Origin: Bacteroidaceae bacterium
GTDB taxonomy: Bacteria > Bacteroidota > Bacteroidia > Bacteroidales > Bacteroidaceae
DNA: 33,579 nucleotides
Direction: 5' to 3'
Assembly (NCBI GenBank): GCA_017525235.1
Contig: JAFXTC010000063.1
Location: 1 to 33,579, forward strand
The notes beneath the pieces were generated by a model that was not told the DNA's origin, made no database searches, and was given only the letters and a program-made list of their open reading frames with translations. Below, in pieces: positions 1 through 8,200 of this stretch (positions within the stretch are counted from its first letter, which is position 1; the number at the start of each line of letters is the position of its first letter). Position numbers and translations under genes: made by a program.

Positions 1-20
1 CTCGGAAAAGTGCAAATAAA

Positions 21-52
21 TTTGGCTTTTCTCTTGCTTATTCGTACCTTTG
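21..52 (+). promoter_or_regulatory. Bacteroidetes-type promoter of efp
   Basis: TTTG at 21-24 and TACCTTTG at 45-52 are separated by 20 nt, matching the Bacteroidetes vegetative consensus (-33 TTTG, -7 TAnnTTTG). Transcription would start near 58-62. This rules out the in-frame ATG at 50, which lies inside the -7 box, as the efp start. Confidence 0.8.
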
Positions 53-94
53 CACCCGAAAAAGTATAAAACAGTACAAAATAAAGGTAATTTT

Positions 95-661
95 ATGATT
101 AATTCACAAGACATTAAGAAAGGTGTTTGTATCCGCATGGATGGAAAGCTGTACTTCTGTATCGACTTCCTGCACCGTAAGCCCGGTAAGGGAAACACCA
201 TCATGAACGTAACCCTGAAGGATGTTGTTAACGGCGGTGTAATCGAGAAGCGTTTCAACATTGGTGAGAAGCTGGAGGATGTTCGTGTTGAGCGTCGTCC
301 CTATCAGTATCTCTACAAGGATGGTGAGGACTTGGTATTCATGAACAACGAAACCTTCGAGCAGATTAACATCAATCCCTCTTTGGTTAACGGTGTTAAC
401 TTCCTGAAGGAGAGCGAGAACGTTGAGGTTGTTGTTGACGCAAGCTCTGAAACCGTTCTGTATGCTGATGTTCCTGTTAAGGTTCACCTGCAGATTACTT
501 GGACAGAGCCCGGCCTGAAGGGCGATACTGCTACCAACACCCTGAAGCCCGCTCGTGTTGAGACTGGTGCCGAGATCCGTGTTCCTCTGTTCATCGAGGA
601 GGGCGAGATCGTTGAGGTTGACAGTCGCGACGGTTCTTACCTGGGTCGAGTAAAAGCATAA
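95..661 (+). CDS. efp: Elongation factor P
   Basis: This 188-residue protein matches EF-P in length and sequence. EF-P binds between the ribosomal P and E sites and rescues stalling at polyproline stretches. The N-terminal KOW-like domain carries the loop KPGKGNT, whose tip lysine (K32) corresponds to the modified lysine of E. coli EF-P. The C-terminal OB domains end in the typical GEIVEVDSRDGSYLGR. An in-frame upstream ATG at 50 would add 15 residues but overlaps the promoter -7 box, so ATG 95 is the start. The gene has its own promoter and is followed by heptamer repeats and a strong intrinsic terminator, so it is probably monocistronic. No gene for an EF-P lysine-modifying enzyme is seen in this window. 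The identification is secure; the modification state is unknown. Confidence 0.97.
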   Translation: MINSQDIKKGVCIRMDGKLYFCIDFLHRKPGKGNTIMNVTLKDVVNGGVIEKRFNIGEKLEDVRVERRPYQYLYKDGEDLVFMNNETFEQININPSLVNGVNFLKESENVEVVVDASSETVLYADVPVKVHLQITWTEPGLKGDTATNTLKPARVETGAEIRVPLFIEEGEIVEVDSRDGSYLGRVKA

Positions 662-671
662 GACTTCGTCT

Positions 672-706
672 AATTGATAATTGATAATTGACAATTGATA
701 ATTATT
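672..706 (+). repeat. Heptamer repeat array (AATTGAT family)
   Basis: Five consecutive 7-nt units in perfect register: AATTGAT, AATTGAT, AATTGAC, AATTGAT, AATTATT. They sit between the efp stop and its terminator. The same unit family, in the same gene-sense orientation, fills the spacer at 29273-29307 on the minus strand. Confidence 0.85.
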
Positions 707-721
707 TTGGCTTTATGATAT

Positions 722-750
722 AGTCCTGGGGAAAATCCCAGGACTTTTTC
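722..750 (+). terminator. Intrinsic terminator downstream of efp
   Basis: A perfect 9-bp stem (AGTCCTGGG at 722-730, CCCAGGACT at 737-745) encloses a 6-nt loop and runs into a T tract at 745-749. It lies 61 nt after the efp stop and just before the next gene. Confidence 0.9.
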
Positions 751-763
751 ATTCTTATTCTTA

Positions 764-1549
764 ATGGAAAGTTACGCATTATTTTTTGATATCGATGGTA
801 CTTTGGTGAGTTTCAATACGCATCAGATTCCTGATTCTACCATACAGGCGCTTACCCGGGCTAAGCAGGCTGGGCACAAGGTGTTTATTGCCACAGGTCG
901 TCCGCCCCTTATCATCACCAATCTGGGAGCCATAGAACATCTGATTGACGGCTACGTAACCATCAACGGTGCCTTATGCTTTGTGGGTGATAAGGTGATA
1001 AGTTGCAAGGAGATTGCTAACGAGACAGCTCGTTTTGTGGTAAAAGATGCACAGGAGAAGAACTACGGATTGATTATGGTGGGCGAGAAGGATGTGGCTG
1101 TGATGGATCCGCAAGGCGAGGTGGACAAGATTTTTCGTCAGGAGATATGCGTCGAGAATCTGAATCAGGCCCGTCCTGTTGAGGAAGTGCTCCAACAACG
1201 TATCTTCCAACTAACGCCTTTCTTCGATGAGGATTACGAGAGGGAAATAATGGCTCGCCTTACCGATTGTACCGTAGGACGTTGGCATCCTGCCTTTACT
1301 GATATTACGGCTCTTGGGGCTGATAAGGGAGAAGGCCTTCTGGCAATGACAACACATCTGGGACTGAACCCACAGCGCACAATGGCTTTTGGCGATGGAG
1401 GTAACGACTCTTCTATGATTCGTACTGCAAGTATCGGCGTGGCTATGGGTAATGCGCTTGAGTGCCTGAAACAGGAAGCAGATTACGTTACAACGTCTGT
1501 TGATGAAGACGGCATTCTAAAGGCCTTGCAGCACTTCCGATTGATATAA
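764..1549 (+). CDS. Cof-type HAD-IIB family sugar/nucleotide phosphatase
   Basis: This 261-residue protein is a cytoplasmic haloacid-dehalogenase phosphatase of the Cof (IIB) subfamily. Motif I is FFDIDGTLVSF (catalytic aspartates D9 and D11). Motif II is in IATGRPP. The conserved lysine lies in the ADKGEGL stretch. Motif IV is FGDGGNDSSMI, the Mg2+-binding aspartates. The length is typical for Cof proteins with a C2 cap. Members dephosphorylate phosphosugars, pyridoxal phosphate or flavin intermediates, and the substrate cannot be predicted here. The start follows the efp terminator by 14 nt, and no clear separate promoter is visible. It converges on the TraB/GumN gene across a 124-nt spacer that holds four hairpins. 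Confidence 0.92.
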   Translation: MESYALFFDIDGTLVSFNTHQIPDSTIQALTRAKQAGHKVFIATGRPPLIITNLGAIEHLIDGYVTINGALCFVGDKVISCKEIANETARFVVKDAQEKNYGLIMVGEKDVAVMDPQGEVDKIFRQEICVENLNQARPVEEVLQQRIFQLTPFFDEDYEREIMARLTDCTVGRWHPAFTDITALGADKGEGLLAMTTHLGLNPQRTMAFGDGGNDSSMIRTASIGVAMGNALECLKQEADYVTTSVDEDGILKALQHFRLI

Positions 1550-1562
1550 GGTTGAGATTATT

Positions 1563-1646
1563 GTCCGTAACGTACGGACTTTTTGTCCGACAGTTTCGGA
1601 CTTTAAGTCCGTCCCCGTACGGACTCGGTGTCCGTCCCTTACGGAC
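1563..1646. repeat. Four tandem GTCCG...CGGAC hairpins
   Basis: Four consecutive inverted repeats of 17-18 nt start at 1563, 1585, 1607 and 1630, a spacing of 22-23 nt. Each has a 6-7 bp stem of GTCCGT/ACGGAC (GTCCGA/TCGGAC in the second) and a different 3-6 nt loop. The first is followed by TTTTT and could terminate the HAD gene. The array fills the gap between two convergent genes. It resembles a tandem REP-like or multi-hairpin bidirectional terminator. It is not a CRISPR: units are too short and the stems themselves are the repeats. Confidence 0.8.
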
Positions 1647-1673
1647 AATTTGATTAAACAAGATGCAGAATTG

Positions 1674-2750
1674 TTATTTCTCGTAGATATCCACAGGCTT
1701 TACTGTATAGCCTTCTTTACGGATCAGATTAATCAATCCCTCTTTGCCAGGCAAATGTCCAGCACCAACGGCAATCAGGCAAGGACATTCCTGAATATTG
1801 GATTTGATAACCGGTATCCATTTTTTATTCCTTCCGGAAACCATGTTATAGAGTCCTTTCCTTTGATAATCATCTGAAATATCTGATGGCAGACTTGCCA
1901 TTGTTTCAACACTCTTATAAAGTGAATCAATTTCCCCGTTCTTATAGAGCTCTATTTGTTTGTTTGTGTGTGTCTGGGCAGTCTTGACTGCTTTTCGTTT
2001 ATTCTCTTTTTGAGATGCAAGATTCTTGCAGGTGAGATAAAGCAGACGACTCTGCCTTGTTAGGTTGCAGGTATCAATATACAATGAATCTTCCTTTTCG
2101 TCACTCCTGTCCTCCAAAGTTTCCAAGTATAAAAGGCGCTTTTTCCGTTTCCGTGCCTCATCCTCTATTCCTTTGTCCATTTGCACAAAGTTAACAGGGA
2201 GACTGCTATCAAACGTTCTCTCCATCATACCCATAAATCTGTAATATGATTGCAAAATCATCATTGTGTAAATTGGCCTTAGTTCTTCGTGATTAAAGTT
2301 TGCGGCATTTTGCTCTTTCTTATATTCACGTATAAAACGATCCACATAATAATACTCCTCCTCACTTGCATAAATACTACAATCGCTCTTTACCCCTTCA
2401 GGCATGAAAACATGTGAAGGAATTTTATTGTTTTTTGCTTCAAAGAAAGCTTGTAAAGCTGATTTCGCAAATGCTTCCCCATCATGCTCTACTGCAATTG
2501 CATCAACATTATTTATTATTGACTGGAATTGAGGTATGGAGTCCAGGAAATGATAATTAACAATGTGATGTGTTCCTAGTAGGTAAGATTTCTGCGTGAG
2601 TCCCTTGCCTGAAATCTCCCAGAGGATGCTGTTTTCTTTTTTTCTATTCTTTGTGGGTTGAGATTCTTCCTTGTTCTTTGTAGGTTGAGAACTACAAGAA
2701 AGAAATGCCAGACAACAGACAAAAGTGAATAGAAGGGTGGATGCTTTCAT
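1674..2750 (-). CDS. TraB/GumN family lipoprotein
   Basis: A 358-residue protein. The ATG at 2750 is chosen because it opens directly onto a lipoprotein signal peptide (MKASTLLFTFVCCLAFLSC, lipobox FLSC); the longer frame adds 13 non-signal residues. The mature protein is therefore probably a membrane-anchored lipoprotein. TraB/GumN hallmarks are present: LLGTHHIV near the N-terminus, a following AVEHDGE acid cluster, and a C-terminal GAGHLPGKEGLINLIRKEGY. This family shares a Tiki-like metal-protease fold with conserved GxxH motifs, but the substrates of most bacterial members are unknown. The middle is charged and Lys-rich. It lies downstream of the M56 gene on the same strand, but a hairpin terminator separates them. 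Confidence 0.88.
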   Translation of the reverse strand: MKASTLLFTFVCCLAFLSCSSQPTKNKEESQPTKNRKKENSILWEISGKGLTQKSYLLGTHHIVNYHFLDSIPQFQSIINNVDAIAVEHDGEAFAKSALQAFFEAKNNKIPSHVFMPEGVKSDCSIYASEEEYYYVDRFIREYKKEQNAANFNHEELRPIYTMMILQSYYRFMGMMERTFDSSLPVNFVQMDKGIEDEARKRKKRLLYLETLEDRSDEKEDSLYIDTCNLTRQSRLLYLTCKNLASQKENKRKAVKTAQTHTNKQIELYKNGEIDSLYKSVETMASLPSDISDDYQRKGLYNMVSGRNKKWIPVIKSNIQECPCLIAVGAGHLPGKEGLINLIRKEGYTVKPVDIYEK

Positions 2751-2773
2751 AATATCGTTGTTTGAAGGGAAAT

Positions 2774-2828
2774 AAAATAGGCTGCCCAATTAGTTGTGTC
2801 AATTATCTTTTTTTGGACAGCCTATTTT
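2774..2828 (-). terminator. Hairpin terminator downstream of the M56 gene
   Basis: An 11-bp stem pairs 2774-2784 (AAAATAGGCTG) with 2818-2828 (CAGCCTATTTT), extended by CC/GG after one mismatch. The loop is about 27-33 nt. On the minus strand the second arm runs into TTTTATTT, giving a U-rich tail for transcripts coming from the BlaR1-like gene; the plus-strand arm also ends in T5. Confidence 0.6.
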
Positions 2829-2852
2829 TCCTATACCTTATTATATATATAA
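2827..2852. repeat. 26-nt 3'-flank element, copy 1
   Basis: The 26 nt starting TTTCCTATACCTTATTATAT recur at 5153-5178 with a single difference (A2847 versus G5173). Both copies lie just downstream of a minus-strand gene and next to a hairpin terminator. This copy also contains a CCTTAT/ATAAGG inverted repeat. Confidence 0.75.
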
Positions 2853-2859
2853 GGGAAGT

Positions 2860-4356
2860 TTATTCTTTACTGGGTTCGGGGGAGCTTAGCCTGAAACTTA
2901 AGGGTAGATTGAAACTGCTTCTAACTATCTCACCTTTGTTTTTGGCAGGCTTCCACAAGGGCATAGACTTAACCACGCGCTCTGCTTCCTCGGCCAAAAG
3001 GGGATTGGGGGAACGCAAAACCTTGACATCTGTGATTTCTCCGTTCTTCTCTACCACAAAGTGAACATGTACTCTGCCTTGAATTCCATTCTTTTTGGCT
3101 TCTTCTGGGTATTTCACATGATCTGCTAACCACTTATAGCAAGCCTCGTCTCCACCTGGGAACTGAGCAAGTTCCTCTGGGCAATCAATGATGGCAGACT
3201 GAGCTTGCAGAGCTTGATCGACAGACTCGTAGGCAGTACCTTTTATGTCCTCCTTTTTGATGTTCTGAACAGTACGGTCTTTGGGTGTTGATTCTGATAG
3301 TGTAACTTTAACCTTATTTCCAAACTTGGCTTCAGTATCCTTTTTCAGTTGCTCAGCTTTCTCTTTCGACAGCGTGCCTTGACCTGTTTTATCACCCATC
3401 TTTATATTAACTGTAACATCTTTCTTCTGTGGGGCGGGTGTTGCTTTCTTTTGCTGCGTAACAGCAGTTTTCTTTACTTGCTGAACTTGTGCATCTGCCT
3501 CTGGAGTTGCAAATGCGTAGATTGCAAAACATGTCACGGGAAGGATGAACAAGGCTTTGAGCATCATCCATCGGTTGGATTTTTTCTGATACATCATAAT
3601 AATACGTTTTTTAAGTGAGCCCCGTCTGAGGTTATTGGCAAATGGCTGCAGACGATTGCCGACGGCCTTCACGACGAGAAGTTGTTGATATTGTTTTGCA
3701 TCGATGCCTTGATTAATGACGGCCTCATCGGCCTGATATTCGTGTAGCGCCTTCAGATCGTTCTCCAGGAACCACACAAAGGGGTTAAACCATTGAAGCA
3801 CTTTTACTACCTCGAGGAGCAACAAATCGTAGCTGTGACGCATACGAATGTGTTCCTGCTCGTGGGTAAGTATGTTCTGACGGTGTTTCTCGTAGTCCTC
3901 CACACTCATAACTATAAAGTGGAAGATGCTGAAGGGCGACTTTACATCATCCTTCAGGATGATGGTGTTGCCAAACTTATCGGTATGCCGCAAACCACCC
4001 TTTAACAGCAGGTACGTCTGTACAATCTGCAAAGCCAGATAAAGCAGCATTACGCATAAGCCAATCCAGTAGATCCAGGCAAGTACATCGTTCCAAGTGA
4101 ACAAGGGCGCCTTGGTTTCTGGCGTTATTACTATGGTTGGCAACGTGGTAACGTAAGTTGTACTTGCCATTACTGCCTGGTTCACAGCCGTGGGATGTGA
4201 AAGCGTAACGTGCACCAAGGGCAATACTAGGGAACCCACCAAGGTGAAGAGCAAACATACACGGTTGAACTTGTGAAACGTCTCTTTCTTCAGGAAGAAA
4301 AAGAACAGGCTGTATAGTAAAGCCAATGTAACGGCGGATTTTAAGATGTACTCCAT
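2860..4356 (-). CDS. BlaR1-like M56 peptidase with C-terminal TonB domain
   Basis: A 498-residue inner-membrane protein with two fused parts. Residues 1-285 are a BlaR1/MecR1-type M56 peptidase: hydrophobic segments near 4-22, 34-52 and 90-115, the zinc motif HEQEH (165-169) with the distal ligand in HEYQADE (around 206), and a further membrane segment near 268-283. After a Lys/Gln/Ala-rich linker, residues ~390-490 form a TonB C-terminal domain (FPGGDEACYKWL, VKYPEEAKKNGIQGRVHVHFVVEKNGEI, MPLWKPAKNKGE). There is no penicillin-binding sensor domain, so it is not a classical beta-lactam receptor. Known M56 partners cleave a BlaI-family repressor, and one is encoded directly upstream. Co-regulation is likely. 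What the TonB domain senses or contacts is unknown. M56-TonB fusions are frequent in Bacteroidetes. Confidence 0.93.
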   Translation of the reverse strand: MEYILKSAVTLALLYSLFFFFLKKETFHKFNRVCLLFTLVGSLVLPLVHVTLSHPTAVNQAVMASTTYVTTLPTIVITPETKAPLFTWNDVLAWIYWIGLCVMLLYLALQIVQTYLLLKGGLRHTDKFGNTIILKDDVKSPFSIFHFIVMSVEDYEKHRQNILTHEQEHIRMRHSYDLLLLEVVKVLQWFNPFVWFLENDLKALHEYQADEAVINQGIDAKQYQQLLVVKAVGNRLQPFANNLRRGSLKKRIIMMYQKKSNRWMMLKALFILPVTCFAIYAFATPEADAQVQQVKKTAVTQQKKATPAPQKKDVTVNIKMGDKTGQGTLSKEKAEQLKKDTEAKFGNKVKVTLSESTPKDRTVQNIKKEDIKGTAYESVDQALQAQSAIIDCPEELAQFPGGDEACYKWLADHVKYPEEAKKNGIQGRVHVHFVVEKNGEITDVKVLRSPNPLLAEEAERVVKSMPLWKPAKNKGEIVRSSFNLPLSFRLSSPEPSKE

Positions 4357-4361
4357 TATAA

Positions 4362-4425
4362 AGTTTATAGTTTATAGTTTAAAGTTTAAAGTCAGTTTAT
4401 TTAGTTTAGAGTTTACAAGTTGGTA
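4362..4425. repeat. Heptamer repeat array (AGTTTAT family)
   Basis: Units AGTTTAT, AGTTTAT, AGTTTAA, AGTTTAA occupy 4362-4389 in strict 7-nt register. Degenerate continuations (AGTTTAG, AGTTTAC) follow to about 4425. The array starts 5 nt from the M56 start codon and, with the next array, makes up most of the blaI-M56 spacer. Confidence 0.8.
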
Positions 4426-4477
4426 ACTTTCATTGCCACTTCGTTCTCGCGTTTCGCTCGCGACCCCTTCGGCGTTC

Positions 4478-4498
4478 TTCACTCTTCATTCTTCACTA
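4478..4498. repeat. Heptamer repeat (TTCACTC family) overlapping the blaI stop
   Basis: Units TTCACTC, TTCATTC, TTCACTA are in 7-nt register. The stop codon of the blaI-like gene (minus strand, 4486-4488) and its last residues SEE are encoded by the repeat. The same family overlaps the RND permease stop at 26115-26142 and lies inside a coding region at 21601-21621. Confidence 0.8.
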
Positions 4499-4878
4499 TT
4501 AATAAAAGAAAGTATTTCTTTTAATTCTTCATCCGACAGTTTCTCTTCCTTAGCAAAGAAGGAGATGAGCGATTTAACGGAACCTCCGAAGAAGGTTGTC
4601 TTAACCTGGTTCATGAACTTGCGTGTATATTCCACTCTGGTGATAAGGGGATAGAAGTAGAATGTCTTGTCGCGTTCTTCTCCTTTACGGAAAGATACAA
4701 ACTCCTTGTTGGTGAGAATCTTCATAAAGGTTGCAATAGTTGAGTAAGCTGGCTTCGGTTCTGGATACCTTTCTATTATAGCGTGCGTGCTCATCGGCTC
4801 CTTTGCATCCCACAAGGTGTTCATGATTTCCATCTCGGCCTTGGTGAGCGTGTTTATTTCTTTCTTGTTCTTAACCAT
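4486..4878 (-). CDS. BlaI/MecI-family transcriptional repressor
   Basis: A 130-residue winged-helix regulator of the BlaI/MecI (penicillinase repressor) family. The N-terminal domain (residues ~9-80) includes LTKAEMEIMNTLWD, the recognition-helix region PAYSTIATFMKILTNKEFV, and a wing with FYFYPLITRVEY. The C-terminal helices mediate dimerisation and, in family members, carry the site cleaved when the partner M56 protein is activated. It is the first gene of a two-gene unit with the M56-TonB gene. A promoter with a candidate operator lies upstream, suggesting autorepression. The C-terminal SEE and stop are contributed by a short tandem repeat, so the tail is probably variable between strains. 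The regulon beyond this pair is unknown. Confidence 0.94.
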   Translation of the reverse strand: MVKNKKEINTLTKAEMEIMNTLWDAKEPMSTHAIIERYPEPKPAYSTIATFMKILTNKEFVSFRKGEERDKTFYFYPLITRVEYTRKFMNQVKTTFFGGSVKSLISFFAKEEKLSDEELKEILSFINSEE

Positions 4879-4907
4879 ATTATTTAATGTTTTCGATTTT
4901 CCTGTTG

Positions 4908-4940
4908 CAAATGTAATTTAAATGTTTAAATCACGCCAAA
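4908..4940 (-). promoter_or_regulatory. Promoter and candidate operator of the blaI-M56 unit
   Basis: Read on the minus strand, TTTG (4940-4937) and TACATTTG (4915-4908) are 21 nt apart, a good Bacteroidetes promoter. The spacer holds an AT-rich inverted repeat at 4916-4931 (ATTTAAA-TG-TTTAAAT), exactly where a bound BlaI-type dimer would block the polymerase. The promoter match is seen; the operator role is inferred. Confidence 0.65.
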
Positions 4941-5015
4941 TAAAAGATAAGAAAAATATACCTTTACCAGCAACTTTAACATTTATTGTTAGATATTGCA
5001 GCGCAATTATTAGAT

Positions 5016-5085
5016 GTTAATGGTTATGGGTTAGTGGTTATAGGTTATTGTTTATAGGTTAATGGTTATTGATTATAGGTTAGCG
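5016..5085. repeat. Ten-unit heptamer array (GTTATNG family)
   Basis: Ten consecutive 7-nt units with no indels: GTTAATG, GTTATGG, GTTAGTG, GTTATAG, GTTATTG, TTTATAG, GTTAATG, GTTATTG, ATTATAG, GTTAGCG. The first two positions of the TTA core are nearly invariant, while the others drift. This is the longest array in the window. Confidence 0.9.
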
Positions 5086-5145
5086 ACTAAAGCCTAAGGT
5101 CTTTTTCGTTTTGGTTTTGGTTTTCGTTAACTAAGGCCTAAAGAC
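5086..5145. repeat. Octamer and hexamer repeats
   Basis: Octamer pairs ACTAAAGC, CTAAGGTC (5086-5101) and ACTAAGGC, CTAAAGAC (5130-5145) flank hexamers CGTTTT, GGTTTT, GGTTTT, CGTTAA (5107-5130). The same octamer/hexamer combination recurs near 30632-30666. Confidence 0.75.
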
Positions 5146-5152
5146 TATCGGC

Positions 5153-5178
5153 TTTCCTATACCTTATTATATGTATAA
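5153..5178. repeat. 26-nt 3'-flank element, copy 2
   Basis: It is 25/26 identical to 2827-2852. Here it lies beyond the hairpin at 5182-5215 with respect to the minus-strand gene that ends at 5242. Confidence 0.75.
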
Positions 5179-5181
5179 AGA

Positions 5182-5215
5182 GGAATCCCCCCTTGCCAAT
5201 GCAAGGAGGGATTCC
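5182..5215 (-). terminator. Hairpin terminator of the GLUG-like gene
   Basis: GGAATCCC (5182-5189) pairs with GGGATTCC (5208-5215) and CCTTGC (5191-5196) with GCAAGG (5201-5206), giving 14 bp with one mismatch and a 4-nt loop. On the minus strand it is followed by the only moderately T-rich CTCTTTATAC. Confidence 0.65.
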
Positions 5216-5241
5216 AATATTAGTGGTTTCAGTAAGTGTGA

Positions 5242-8200
5242 TTACTTGTTAGCAACTTTTTTGCCGTCGATAATGTAAATACCCTTCTGAGCCTTGTTTA
5301 CACGAACACCAGTGATGCTGAAGATTTCAGCCTTCTTGTTATCAGTGTTGATACCGTTGATAGCAGTAGGATCGTTGGCCTTTGCAAATTCTGCTGCCTC
5401 GTTAATTGCGATAGAAAGCAAGCTTCCACCCTTGTATTCGCCAATAACGTGCTCTTTCCAAACCTCGCCGTTAACTACCAAACTACCAGCATAGATAAGA
5501 ACGACGTACTCGGTGTTAAGATCAACGTCACCAACATCCTTTCTGTCCAAACCTAAGCTGTCTACGAAGTTGGGCTGATCTGTGTGAGTGCTATAGCTGG
5601 TGAAGTTAATCTTTACCTTGCCGTCAGCCTCTACACTGAAGTCGCCGTTCTTAGCTACAGCGCCAAAGAGGTGCTTAGCCTTGTAGATACCGTTTGTTGC
5701 ATAGTCTGTAGCATCCATAATGAGAGCTACGGCATTTTCTGTAATGGCATCAGGTGTTGCACTGAGTTGGAAGGTTCCTTCAATATCAGCACTCTTAATC
5801 TCTCCTTCTTCACTTTCAGCATTCTTAAATTCGCCTTCGTCCATAATCTTCAGTGGCAATGGGTTGTAGTAGCCATATTCCTCATCAAAGACAACTTCTG
5901 TTGTACCATCGTTGGTTGCAAAGGTGGGATAGGAATCGCCTTCGGTCAGGTTCTGACCCAGAATAACCTCGCCTGCATTTTGGTTGAATGTGTAGCAGAA
6001 CTTACCGCTCTTGACATCCTCTTCTTTAATCTTGTTGACACCGTTCTGCTGACCTACAGTTTCAATTTCGTAGCAGTTGGTAGTGGTAGCACCACCACGA
6101 GTGAAGGAACCTGTTTCATAAATACCTTTCAAGGTGGCTATACTCCAGCAGTTTACAATCTGTGAACTACCGTTTGACCAACCGCAGACAGTGGCTGATT
6201 CGCGATCACCCGAGATGTTACCAGTTACGTAGCAGTTGGTGATGTACAGTGTTGCAGAACCGCCCATGTCAACACCCAGAATACCGCAAACGTTCTGTGC
6301 AGTACCAGTAACGTTACCTTCGTTACCAACATTGGTAATGTAAACACTGCCGCCACCATTGGTACCACCAATTGCACCACAGAATGCGTTACCATTGATA
6401 GAGCAAGTGTTATCGAGAACAAAGTTCTTGATGTCAGCACCATCACCGATTACACCAAACAGACCAGTGTAGTCGCCGCCGTTGATAGTCAGATTGCTAA
6501 TAACGTGCTTCTGGCCGTCGAACTCACCTTGGTAGATGCTGCTTTGTGTACCAGCAGGAGCATAATCTACCCCTAGCATGTCAATATCTTGGTACATACG
6601 AGCCTTCATGTTACGCTTGCCTTCGTTAACGAGTGCAGAGAAGCGTGCCAGAGTCTTAGAGCCAATAATCTTTGCGTAGCCATCTTCGTCTTCCTCAATG
6701 TTACCGCAATTAGCACAGATACCGTCAACGAACTGATGGTCGGGCAGAACAGGAGTGGTCTCCTCATTTACGTAAGTGGTATTACCCTGAGGTGTACCGT
6801 CGCAAGAGTAAGAATCAGCAACGGTATAAATCTTGGCACCGTCCTTAGCAAAAGGCATAGGCATAGGATCAGTTCCAATAAGCTGATAGAAGTTTTCGCC
6901 ACCCTGCTTGCTTTCGTTCAGCAAGAATGCCAACTCACCACTTGCAATACTTTCTATATTCTCGATTGCGGTGTACTTGTTATGGTCACCAATAGAATTA
7001 CCCTTGATGGGATATGCAACATAAACGTTCTTTGTGATAACGTTGCCATAATTACGGGCAATGTTGCCAGAGTTCTCCGTATCGTTATCCAAAGTTTGGT
7101 CACCAGCACCATAGATATGACCAAGGATAGCACAATTGGTAATATTGGTAGAAGCATGTGTCCAACCAGCGAAACCACCGATACGTGCACATCTTGAACC
7201 ACCCTCCTTACCTGGCAAGGTGATGGTACCTGCATAGATACAGTTTTCAATGTTCTTGCTGGTACGTATCATACCAAACAAGCCACCTCCCGTGTTGTCG
7301 CCTACTTTGGCAGAGGTGATGTTGATGTCAGAGTAAACATTGCGGACAGCTGACTCGTAGCTGTCGTTGGAGATAGAACCCCAATATTGACCGTTTACTT
7401 CAATCTTACCATGCATGATAAGGTTCTCTACTGTACCATAGTGACGCACGGGGAAGAGTGCGGCATTATTGCCCATTTCGGTCATCTCAATGGTAAGTGC
7501 ATGACCGTCACCATCAAAGTTACCTTCAATCCAGTCGTTAGTGTTGAAGAGGAACTTACCAGGCTCTGCGACGTATGTGATGTCGTTCACCATCTTCATG
7601 TGGAGCTTGAAGCCGTTTACAACACGACTTAAACCTTCTGCCTTATCGATGTCTTCCTTTGAACCCAAGAGAACAGAACGGCTAACCTTGTCGAACTTCG
7701 TTGCATCATCAGGATCGAAGGTGTTGAAGTTGTACAGACCGCAAGTGGTGCAAAGACCATACTTGTCGAATGTGTGTGATGTAGGTACTCCATTGTTGGG
7801 AGTGTTACTGTAGGTGAGACCTTCACCAAGACCGTTACAACCGGTTGCACCAGAAGCATAAACCTGACCGCTACCGAATGCTGCGGGAACGGGGAAGGGG
7901 TCTGTGCCAATGGTCTGTACCCAGTTGACCTTGCTTTGGTCGGTGTTCAACTGATAGCAAACTTTACCGTCAGCAAGGTCTGCAAGAGGAACAATGGTTA
8001 CGCCCTTGGTGTTGGCGTTATTAACATCCCAGTTAGTGGTTGCGTAGTTGTTGTAGCAGAAAGGAGTAGGACGGGTGTTGTAGGAGTCTGCATTGTAAGA
8101 ATTAAGGTTAACAATGCCAAGCACATTGCCATCGTTACGGGCAAGGTTACGGCTGTTACCGTTGGCTGTGTTGATGGTGCTACCGTCACTGACAACAAGA

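Larger units (their letters stand above)
4941..5241. other. Gene-free spacer dominated by short tandem repeats
   Basis: No credible gene is seen. From blaI outward the spacer holds about 75 nt of AT-rich sequence, a ten-unit heptamer array (5016-5085), an octamer/hexamer array (5086-5145), the 26-nt element (5153-5178) and a hairpin (5182-5215) after the GLUG-like gene. Confidence 0.7.

Noticed and set aside
50-94. N-terminal extension of EF-P from the ATG at 50
   Set aside because: The ATG overlaps the -7 promoter box and the extra 15 residues are not part of the EF-P fold.
104-694. A 196-codon minus-strand frame over efp
   Set aside because: It is a shadow of the conserved EF-P gene; the Leu/Asn/Val-rich translation has no domain.
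1563-1646. CRISPR array
   Set aside because: Repeats are only 6-7 bp stems with 3-6 nt loops, there are no 25-40 nt spacers, and no cas genes are present.
2860-4878. Beta-lactam resistance regulatory pair (blaI-blaR1)
   Set aside because: The M56 protein lacks the penicillin-binding sensor domain and no beta-lactamase gene is nearby.
5016-5145. CRISPR or iteron-type replication origin
   Set aside because: Units of 6-8 nt drift too much for iterons, no Rep gene is nearby, and similar arrays occur at many sites in the window.
5584-7197. Plus-strand open frames of 193 and 202 codons inside the GLUG-like gene
   Set aside because: The opposite strand encodes a protein with a signal peptide, repeated modules and a sorting-like tail. 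The plus-strand frames have no RBS, promoter or domain.
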